A stretch of 12,592 nt of DNA. Origin: an uncultured Flavobacteriales bacterium. GTDB lineage: Bacteria > Bacteroidota > Bacteroidia > Flavobacteriales > Vicingaceae. The stretch covers positions 1 to 12,592 of the forward strand of contig CAJXFJ010000009.1 of assembly GCA_913052515.1 (NCBI GenBank), in the 5' to 3' direction. This document shows positions 7,131 through 12,592 of the stretch, piece by piece (the first letter of the stretch is position 1; every line of letters begins with the position of its first letter). Below the pieces are notes generated by a model, which saw only the letters and a program-made list of their open reading frames with translations, did no database searches and was not told where the DNA came from. A program made the position numbers and the translations under genes.

Positions 7131-7185
7131 TTTCTTTTCTTAAGAACATAGAAGAGGGTGGGCTGTTCTATTTCCAAAAATAAAA

Positions 7186-7878
7186 ATGAAGAACTATTTA
7201 ATTATTGGTGCAAGTAGCGGTATTGGAAAAGCAATTGCTAAAAACCTATACGCTGAAGACGTCGAGCTTTATTTGGCCTCTAGATCGAATGGAGAAATAG
7301 ATACCAACCAAAATCATATTCATTTTCAAGAAATTGATGTAACCAAAGACTTCCAACTAGAATTACCAGATGTTTTGGATGGATTTGTTTATTGCCCGGG
7401 TACAATTAACTTAAAACCCTTTCATCGCTTAAATGAGGAAGATTTTATACATGATTTAAAGGTGAATCATTTAGGTGCTGTTAAAGCCCTTCAACAAGCA
7501 TTAAAATCTTTGAAAAAGGCAGAGACTGCATCTGTTGTTTTATTTAGCACTGTAGCAGTTCAAACGGGTCTTAGTTTTCATGCAAGCATAGCTTCAGCAA
7601 AAGGGGCTATAGAGGGTTTAACCAAATCGCTAGCGAGTGAATTAGCACCTAAAATAAGAGTAAATGCTATTGCGCCTTCATTAACTGATACCCCTTTAGC
7701 AGAAAAGTTGTTGAGTTCTGAGGAGAAAAAAGAAGCCAATGCAAATAGACACCCTTTGAGAAAGATTGGAGCAGCAGAAGATATTGCCAATGCAGCGATT
7801 TATTTGCTTGGGCAACAATCAAGTTGGGTTACCGGGCAAATATTTAAAGTAGATGGTGGGCTTGGCTCAATCAAATAG
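7186..7878 (+). CDS. Short-chain dehydrogenase/reductase-like protein lacking catalytic Tyr
   Basis: A 230-residue SDR-fold protein. The nucleotide site GASSGIG is at 8-14, D51-V sits after the third strand, Asn94 is in VNHLGA, a PG-type turn at 71-72 (CPG in place of NAG), and the C-terminal VDGG is at 222-225. The active-site lysine is K139, but the tyrosine four residues before it (the Y of YxxxK) is Ile135 in HASIASAKGAIEGLTKSLA. The Ser position is Ser121 or Thr122. Classic SDR proton transfer therefore looks impossible; the protein may bind NAD(P) without redox activity or use other chemistry. The reading frame is intact and the flanking sequence is well kept, so this is not a decayed gene. 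It ends three bases before the photolyase start. I recall SDRs of this I/V-A-x-A-K type near photolyases in other bacteria. The substrate is unknown. Confidence 0.88.
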   Translation: MKNYLIIGASSGIGKAIAKNLYAEDVELYLASRSNGEIDTNQNHIHFQEIDVTKDFQLELPDVLDGFVYCPGTINLKPFHRLNEEDFIHDLKVNHLGAVKALQQALKSLKKAETASVVLFSTVAVQTGLSFHASIASAKGAIEGLTKSLASELAPKIRVNAIAPSLTDTPLAEKLLSSEEKKEANANRHPLRKIGAAEDIANAAIYLLGQQSSWVTGQIFKVDGGLGSIK

Positions 7879-7881
7879 CAG

Positions 7882-9192
7882 ATGAAAAAGAAGGTTTCCA
7901 TTTTTTGGTTTAGAAGAGACTTAAGACTGCAAGATAATTGTGGATTGTATCATGCCTTAAGCAGCAATCATGAGGTACTGCCCATTTTTATTTTCGATAA
8001 GGACATATTAGATGACTTAAGTGACAAAGAAGATGCAAGGCTAAGCTTTATTCATCAAGAACTAAACAAATTAAATCAGGAACTAAAAGAAAAGAAAAAC
8101 TCTGGTTTGGTCTGCAAGTATGGTAAAGTGGACGATGTGTGGGAAGAGCTTGTAAATCAGTTTGAAATTCAAGCGGTTTTTACAAATCATGATTATGAAC
8201 CATATGCGATAAAAAGAGATGAAAGAGTTTGTCAATTTTTGAAAGAAAAAGAGATTGCGTTTCACAGTTTCAAAGATCAAGTCATTTTTGAAAAAGATGA
8301 AATTGTTAAAGACAATGGAGAGCCTTATTTAGTTTATACCCCATATAGTAAAAAGTGGCTTTCTATGCTATCAGAAAAGCATTTAGAAAGTTATACTTCA
8401 GGCTTAATGTTCGACAATTGGCATCAATATTCAGTTGAAAACATACCGACTTTAAGTAGCATGGGGTTTAAAAAATCCGATGCTAGTTTTCCTAGTCTGT
8501 CAGTTAGTAACAACACCTTACTAAGCTATGAAGATGAACGAGACTCCCCTCCTAAAGACAGTACTTCTAGAGTTGGAATACACTTGAGGTTTGGTACAAT
8601 TAGTATTAGAAAACTAGCAAGCCAAGCTAAAGGTAAAAGCATGGTTTTTTTGAAAGAGCTGATTTGGAGAGAGTTCTTCATGATGATTTTATACCATTAT
8701 CCCAAAGTAGTTGACCATAACTTCAATTCGAAATATGACCGTGTAGAGTGGAGAAATAATGAAGATGATTTTAAGAAGTGGTGTAATGGGGAAACAGGGT
8801 ATTTACTAGTTGATGCAGGAATGAGGGAGTTGAATCAAACAGGATTTATGCATAATCGGGTAAGAATGCTAGTTGCAAGCTTTTTAACCAAGCATTTATT
8901 AATTGATTGGAAATGGGGAGAAGCCTATTTTGCTCAAAAGTTATTGGATTATGAGTTAGCCTCAAATAATGGAAATTGGCAATGGGCAGCAGGAACCGGC
9001 GTAGATGCGGCCCCCTATTTTAGAATTTTTAACCCCATAACACAAGTAGATAAGTTTGATAAGCAACACATTTACATAAAACGATGGGTAAATGACTATA
9101 AGTCAGAATCCTACCCAGAAAAAATGGTTGAGCACAAAGCAGCAAGAGAACGCGCTTTACATATTTTTAAGAAAGCCATTAACAAATCATAA
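7882..9192 (+). CDS. phr: Class I cyclobutane pyrimidine dimer photolyase (cryptochrome/photolyase family)
   Basis: Uses blue/near-UV light and reduced FAD to split pyrimidine dimers in DNA. Of 436 residues, 5-130 form the N-terminal antenna-binding alpha/beta domain (VSIFWFRRDLRL at 5-16), and about 215-430 the helical FAD domain. Visible signatures are GIHLRFGTIS (232-241), ELIWREFF (259-266), TGFMHNRVRM (320-329) and NNGNWQWAAGTGVDAAPYF (362-380), then RIFNP. Aligned to E. coli PhrB, the electron-transfer Trp triad is complete: W290, W343 and W366 (W306, W359, W382). N362 and W368 match N378 and W384. The residue set points to a class I CPD photolyase; a cryptochrome-like sensory role is less likely but cannot be excluded. 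The gene starts three bases after the SDR stop, so the two are surely co-transcribed and probably share light control with the crt genes. Confidence 0.93.
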   Translation: MKKKVSIFWFRRDLRLQDNCGLYHALSSNHEVLPIFIFDKDILDDLSDKEDARLSFIHQELNKLNQELKEKKNSGLVCKYGKVDDVWEELVNQFEIQAVFTNHDYEPYAIKRDERVCQFLKEKEIAFHSFKDQVIFEKDEIVKDNGEPYLVYTPYSKKWLSMLSEKHLESYTSGLMFDNWHQYSVENIPTLSSMGFKKSDASFPSLSVSNNTLLSYEDERDSPPKDSTSRVGIHLRFGTISIRKLASQAKGKSMVFLKELIWREFFMMILYHYPKVVDHNFNSKYDRVEWRNNEDDFKKWCNGETGYLLVDAGMRELNQTGFMHNRVRMLVASFLTKHLLIDWKWGEAYFAQKLLDYELASNNGNWQWAAGTGVDAAPYFRIFNPITQVDKFDKQHIYIKRWVNDYKSESYPEKMVEHKAARERALHIFKKAINKS

Positions 9193-9236
9193 CATCCATT
9201 CATCAACTAAAGGTGGTTTTGTCTCGTCTTCACAAG

Positions 9237-9244
9237 TAAGTTTG
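9237..9244 (+). promoter_or_regulatory. Bacteroidota-type -7 box before the T9SS surface protein
   Basis: TAAGTTTG matches TAnnTTTG perfectly, 45 bases before the ATG at 9290. The nearest TTG (9219-9221) is only 15 bases upstream, which is shorter than usual. The 97-base gap from the photolyase also holds short inverted words, TTTTGTCT (9217-9224) with AGACAAAA (9260-9267), of unclear meaning. A promoter here would separate the surface-protein gene from the photolyase transcript. Confidence 0.4.
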
Positions 9245-9289
9245 GCCTTTAAATTATGAAGACAAAATCATTTAATTAATTTATTTTTT

Positions 9290-10993
9290 ATGTTAAAACA
9301 ACTACTAAAGATTAAGCTATCTATAATAGCTTTAGCTGCATTTGTTCAAACTACAAGTGCGCAAGTCATTTTTTCTGAAGATTTTAATGGTGGTAATGCC
9401 CTAAGCAATTGGACATTAATCGATAACGATGGAAACACTCCCCAGCCGAATTATGCATTTTTTACAGATGCTTGGATAATCATGAACGATGCTGATAGCA
9501 CAGGAATTATGGATTCTGTTGCAGCAAGTACTTCTTGGTATCAGCCAGCTGGCCAAGCAGATGATTACTTGATTAGTCCGCAAATTACATTGCAAGCTAA
9601 TAGCGTACTTAGGTTTGATGCGCAAGCTTCTGATGCAAATTTTCCTGATGGCTACGAAGTATTGATTTCTACAACTACGCCAACCATAGCTGCTTTACAA
9701 GCCAATCCAGTGCTTTTATCTGTACCTTCAGAAAATCCAACTTGGACGAGAAGAAATATTGATTTATCGGCTTATTCAGGTAATGTTTACTTGGCAATTC
9801 GAAATAATTCAAATGACAATAACATTTTGTTCATTGATAACTTTTTAGTTGAGGTTGCAGCAAGTAATGATGACGCAGCAATCACTGATGTAGCAAGGGT
9901 ATCGCAGTATTCAAGAATACCACAAAACCAATCTGTTGACCCAGTAGTATTTGCCGCAATTGTTAATAATGCAGGTCAAGATACATTGACTAATGTTAAA
10001 TTGAAGTATGAGATTGACCAATCGGGAAGTATAGTTTACACGGATAGCTCAACCGTTTCTTTTATTGCTCCTGGCGATGATTCTTTGTTTTTAGATATTT
10101 CAACTTATGTTCCTACTACAATTGGAAGATACCTAGTAAGATACTCTGTTTCACATGATAGTACTGATGCTGTTCTTGCTGACAATGTAATGATGTCAGA
10201 TTCGCTTTTGGTTACAGATTCAACATTTGCTAGAGACAACAATACATTAACAGGAATAGCTAGTTTAACAGCAGGAAGTTCAGGTGAGTTTGGAAATGTT
10301 TATGAGTTAGCTGTTTCAGATACTCTAACATCTGTGTCTTTTTTAATTAACAATGGAAATGGTCAATTAGCAGGAAGACCAGTGTTTTACCTGGTAAGAA
10401 GTTTTAGTAATGGCGCTCCAGGTCCAGTTTTAGCAAGTTCTGATACTATTGCTTGGCCTGCAGCCGCTCAAAATGTTTTTGCTAGATTAAACCTTGCGAA
10501 TGGTGCAATTATTTTGCCTGCAGATTCTTTTTATGTTTCTGTTGTTCAAGTAGACTCTGCCTTAACAATTGGAACTTCGACTAGTAAATTTTCTACTGGA
10601 ACTGCCTTAATCGGTCTTAATGGTTCTTTTATTCCAATTGAAAACACATCATTAGGTGCTAGAACATTCTTAATCAGACCACATTTCGGAAATAATGGTG
10701 TAATAACATCCTTGGAAGAAAATACTGTATTGGCTGAAAATAGTTCAAATCTGATGGTTTACCCAAATCCATCAAACGGACAGTTTAAAGTTAGTTTGCT
10801 TAACATTACAGAAAATCAAGATTTAGATTTTCAATTGTATGATATTACAGGAAAGGTGATTTTCAACGCCAAGTATTCAAGCAATCAAATGGAAAACGAA
10901 ACATTTGACTTTAAAGATTTAAAAAGCGGTTTATACTTCGTAAAAGTATCAACTGATACAGATCAAATGATCAAAAGCATAGTTATTAAATAA
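9290..10993 (+). CDS. Secreted T9SS surface protein with cleaved-adhesin (choice-of-anchor J) domain
   Basis: A 567-residue exported protein. Residues 1-24 are a Sec signal peptide (KQLLKIKL, then the hydrophobic SIIALAAFVQ, and TSA before Gln25). Residues about 27-192 resemble the choice-of-anchor J / cleaved adhesin domain: FSEDFNGG near the start, an aromatic-rich DAWIIMND stretch, ADDYLISPQITL, and FIDNFLVEV at its end. The middle, about 195-475, is beta-rich and rich in Asn, Ser and Thr, perhaps CARDB/Ig-like, with no clear catalytic motif. Residues 487-567 are a type A T9SS sorting domain: LMVYPNPSNGQF, then LYDITGKVI, then LKSGLYFVKV and the short basic end IVIK. The sorting domain is removed on the outer membrane and the protein is secreted or attached to A-LPS. 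It shows no functional tie to the light genes. It is followed by a strong terminator. The function beyond surface location is unknown. Confidence 0.9.
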   Translation: MLKQLLKIKLSIIALAAFVQTTSAQVIFSEDFNGGNALSNWTLIDNDGNTPQPNYAFFTDAWIIMNDADSTGIMDSVAASTSWYQPAGQADDYLISPQITLQANSVLRFDAQASDANFPDGYEVLISTTTPTIAALQANPVLLSVPSENPTWTRRNIDLSAYSGNVYLAIRNNSNDNNILFIDNFLVEVAASNDDAAITDVARVSQYSRIPQNQSVDPVVFAAIVNNAGQDTLTNVKLKYEIDQSGSIVYTDSSTVSFIAPGDDSLFLDISTYVPTTIGRYLVRYSVSHDSTDAVLADNVMMSDSLLVTDSTFARDNNTLTGIASLTAGSSGEFGNVYELAVSDTLTSVSFLINNGNGQLAGRPVFYLVRSFSNGAPGPVLASSDTIAWPAAAQNVFARLNLANGAIILPADSFYVSVVQVDSALTIGTSTSKFSTGTALIGLNGSFIPIENTSLGARTFLIRPHFGNNGVITSLEENTVLAENSSNLMVYPNPSNGQFKVSLLNITENQDLDFQLYDITGKVIFNAKYSSNQMENETFDFKDLKSGLYFVKVSTDTDQMIKSIVIK

Positions 10994-11010
10994 TTAATAG
11001 CAGTTGAAAG

Positions 11011-11040
11011 AAAGGGCGATGCATTGCATCGCCCTTTTTT
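11011..11040. terminator. Strong intrinsic terminator shared by convergent genes
   Basis: AAAGGGCGATGC (11011-11022) pairs perfectly with GCATCGCCCTTT (11026-11037) over 12 bp, with a three-base ATT loop. It is followed by T to 11040 and, after one A, three more T. This ends plus-strand transcription of the surface-protein gene. The reverse strand has the same stem followed by TTTCTTT, so it can also stop the minus-strand SRPBCC transcript. The SRPBCC stop codon complement (11039-11041) overlaps the T-run. Confidence 0.88.
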
Positions 11041-11500
11041 ATTTCATCTCGCCAAAAAGTTCTACCATTTTTGAAGTCCTGTAATCAAATATTTGCTTCA
11101 ATTTAGGCCGAACCAGAATGGGTTCAATAAGTCTGCCTAAAAAGCCCATAGGTACAACATAATTAACAATGTCTGTCATTTCAACACCTCCTTCTATAGC
11201 TTTGAAATGATGCTCATGGTGCCATACTTTATATGGACCAACCCTTTGTTCGTCAACAAAAAACGAATCTTGATTGATATGAGTTATCTCAGTCATCCAG
11301 TTTAGCTTTAATCCACCAAATGGGCTTACTTTATAAGTAATAATCATTCCCTCATACATTTCTTTTTGGAAGAAATCAGAAGTGATGTGAAAGCCCATAT
11401 TTTCAGGTGTTATTTTGTTCAAGTTTCTCGGATCAGAAAAAAAATTCCAAGCATCAGAAATATCTATGGGTAGTTTTACTGTTCGCCTAAGTACATGCAT
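11039..11500 (-). CDS. SRPBCC (START/Bet v1-fold) family protein
   Basis: A 153-residue protein of the SRPBCC superfamily, which binds hydrophobic ligands in a deep pocket. Family features are the N-terminal strand and helix VLRRTVKLPIDISDAWNFFSDPRNLNKITP (residues 3-32, key PxxxAWxFFSDPxNL and ITP), the central strand LKLNWMTEITHINQDSFFVDEQRVGPYKVWHHEHHF with several aromatic and His residues, the MTDIVNYVVPMGFLGRLIEP turn, and a long C-terminal helix VRPKLKQIFDYRTSKMVELF. There is no signal peptide or membrane segment, so it is cytoplasmic. Its closest kin in my memory are the COG4276-type proteins, often next to NAD-binding epimerase-like genes and photolyases. It is divergent from just such a gene, with 50 bases between. 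The ligand is unknown; no enzyme activity is claimed. The start ATG at 11500 is followed directly by the first beta strand. Confidence 0.85.
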   Translation of the reverse strand: MHVLRRTVKLPIDISDAWNFFSDPRNLNKITPENMGFHITSDFFQKEMYEGMIITYKVSPFGGLKLNWMTEITHINQDSFFVDEQRVGPYKVWHHEHHFKAIEGGVEMTDIVNYVVPMGFLGRLIEPILVRPKLKQIFDYRTSKMVELFGEMK

Positions 11501-11550
11501 AACTTTTATTTATCCCTCAAACAAGCGGGCTTGGGCTTTGTTTAAGTTGA
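11501..11550. promoter_or_regulatory. Short divergent promoter region with a TTGTTTAA half-site
   Basis: Only 50 bases separate two divergent genes. They hold TTGTTTAA (11538-11545), an exact copy of the half-site repeated before the sigma gene, and TCAAACAA (11517-11524), its complement with one change. The two face each other across 13 bases. No clear TAnnTTTG box was found on either strand. A shared regulator with the sigma-crt promoter is possible but rests on an AT-rich 8-mer. Confidence 0.3.
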
Positions 11551-12592
11551 ATGAAGATATTACTTACAGGAGCAAACGGATATATTGGAAGACGATTACT
11601 TCCGGTATTGGTAAATCTTGGTCATGAGGTTTATGCTTGTGTAAGAGATAAAAACACTTTACATCTTAGTCGCGAAAACCTTAATAGCGTTAACATTTTA
11701 GAAGTTGATTTTTTAGATCAAGAATCAATTTCTCAATTGCCCCAAAATATTGACATTGCTTACTATTTAATCCATTCTTTAAATGATAAAAGTGAAAGTC
11801 TTTATTCGAAAGAATCGCGAATGGCTCAAAACTTTACTTCGTATATCAATAAATCGAAAGCCAAACAAATTATATACTTAGGAGGCATTAGTAATGATGA
11901 AAACCTATCAAAACATTTACAATCTAGAAAGGTAACAGAGACAATTCTTAAGGAATCAAAGGTTCCATTAACAAGTTTAAGAGCCGCAATTATTATTGGT
12001 TCTGGAGGCGCTTCTTTTGAGATCATTAGAGATTTGGTCGAAAAACTTCCGATAATGATAGCTCCCAAATGGTTAAATACAAAATGTCAGCCTATTAGCA
12101 TCCGAAATGTGATAGAGTATTTATCCAAAGTAATCGCTGAGCCAAAAACATACCACAAAGTTTTTGATATAGGGGGGCCTGAAGTGCTCACTTATAAGCA
12201 AATGCTTTTGATTTTTGCTGAAGTCAGGAAAATGAAGAGGAGGATTTATACGATTCCCGTAATGACACCAAGACTATCATCTTATTGGTTGTATTTTGTT
12301 ACAGCAACCTCTTATCGCTTGGCAGTTAACTTGGTTGATAGTATGAAGAATGAAGTAGTGGTTAAAAAGGGAAATATCCAAGACATAATTCCTATAAATC
12401 TTCTTTCTTATAAAGAGTCTGTAAGTCTTTCTTTCAAGCGAATTGAGCAGAATATGGTAGTTTCAAGTTGGACAGATACACAACTTCCTAACTTTAAATT
12501 GAAAGGATTTAGTCAGTATATACAAGTACCACAAAATGGAACTTTTAAGGATGTTCAACAAGTTTGTTTTGAAGAAGAGAATATACAAACTG
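11551..12592 (+). CDS. NAD(P)-binding epimerase-like (atypical/extended SDR) protein, 3' end missing
   Basis: The frame is open from ATG 11551 to the window end with no stop (347 complete codons), so the gene is cut by the window, not broken. The N-terminus KILLTGANGYIGRRLLPVL has the Rossmann motif G7-xx-G10-xx-G13 typical of extended or atypical SDRs such as sugar epimerases and NmrA-like proteins. Later strands are visible: LEVDFLDQ, DIAYYLIHSL, KQIIYLGGIS, VPLTSLRAAIIIGSGGASFEIIRDLVEKLP, and the FDIGGPEVLTYKQML segment. The part after about residue 270 (YRLAVNLVDSMKNEVVV, IPINLLSYKESVSLSF, SSWTDTQ, NGTFKDVQQVCFEEEN) resembles the stretch that leads into a DUF2867 domain in about 480-residue bacterial relatives. 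That domain would lie outside the window. Substrate unknown; a link to the divergent SRPBCC protein is suggested by position. Confidence 0.85.
   Translation, partial: MKILLTGANGYIGRRLLPVLVNLGHEVYACVRDKNTLHLSRENLNSVNILEVDFLDQESISQLPQNIDIAYYLIHSLNDKSESLYSKESRMAQNFTSYINKSKAKQIIYLGGISNDENLSKHLQSRKVTETILKESKVPLTSLRAAIIIGSGGASFEIIRDLVEKLPIMIAPKWLNTKCQPISIRNVIEYLSKVIAEPKTYHKVFDIGGPEVLTYKQMLLIFAEVRKMKRRIYTIPVMTPRLSSYWLYFVTATSYRLAVNLVDSMKNEVVVKKGNIQDIIPINLLSYKESVSLSFKRIEQNMVVSSWTDTQLPNFKLKGFSQYIQVPQNGTFKDVQQVCFEEENIQT

Noticed and set aside
7143..7169. AGAACA/TGTTCT inverted repeat in the crtB-SDR gap as a terminator or riboswitch
   Set aside because: Only six pairs with a 15-base loop, no T-run and an alternative pairing; too weak to call.
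7582..7608. Loss of the SDR catalytic Tyr as a sequencing error or pseudogene sign
   Set aside because: The frame is continuous and the flanking residues of the motif are well kept; a change from a Tyr codon to ATA needs two substitutions, so a single read error is unlikely.
7578..7790. 70-codon minus-strand frame inside the SDR gene
   Set aside because: Shadow of a conserved coding region; no start context or family signature.
9217..9267. TTTTGTCT/AGACAAAA pairing after the photolyase as a terminator
   Set aside because: The loop is long (35 bases), the stem is AT-rich, and no T-run follows the second arm; competing pairings exist.
11415..11627. Plus-strand frame spanning the SRPBCC start and the divergent promoter
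   Set aside because: It overlaps the start regions of two convincing genes in other frames and has no protein signature.
11826..12068. 80-codon minus-strand frame near the window end
   Set aside because: It lies wholly inside the intact epimerase-like frame that starts at 11551 and runs off the window.

Overview
The window is AT-rich DNA from a member of the Bacteroidota, most likely of the Flavobacteriales. The evidence is a 567-residue secreted protein with a type IX secretion (T9SS) C-terminal sorting domain, a lysyl-tRNA synthetase with the Bacteroidota-type C-terminal extension, the lysS-gpsA gene order, little sign of Shine-Dalgarno sequences, and perfect TAnnTTTG-type -7 boxes in two promoter regions. 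No tRNA, rRNA, CRISPR array or insertion sequence was seen. No gene-free stretch exceeds about 150 bases.

Layout. (1) 1-1287, plus strand: the 3' end of lysS, then gpsA. (2) 1288-1437: a short spacer with inverted repeats and a double GGACT-nnn-AGTCC palindrome. The first palindrome is followed by a T-run and can terminate gpsA. (3) 1438-3231, minus strand: complete uvrC. (4) 3341-9192, plus strand: a light-response block. It holds a MerR-type regulator with a B12-binding domain (CarH/LitR family), an ECF sigma factor, phytoene desaturase crtI, phytoene synthase crtB, an atypical short-chain dehydrogenase (SDR) and a class I photolyase. Spacings are 10, 4, 55 and 3 bases from the sigma gene onward, which suggests one transcription unit or two tightly linked ones. 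(5) 9290-10993, plus strand: a T9SS-exported surface protein, probably unrelated, then a strong 12-bp hairpin terminator. (6) 11039-11500, minus strand: an SRPBCC lipid/ligand-binding-fold protein, divergent from a NAD(P)-binding epimerase-like gene (11551 onward) that runs off the window.

How it fits together. The likely theme is protection from light and photo-oxidative damage. The B12-dependent regulator would sense light and release or activate the promoter in front of the sigma gene. The sigma factor and the downstream genes would then supply carotenoid (crtI, crtB) and repair of UV-induced dimers (photolyase). UvrC is a constitutive repair gene that happens to share the divergent promoter region. 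The SDR, SRPBCC and epimerase-like genes are often found near photolyases, but their substrates cannot be told from sequence.

Most unusual points: the regulator keeps the W-x9-EH and E-x-H-x-x-G cobalamin motifs but has Leu where the Thermus CarH light-switch histidine sits; the leader of the sigma gene contains an inverted-repeat unit duplicated at exactly 53 bp, flanking a TGTATATACA palindrome; and the SDR has lost its catalytic tyrosine.
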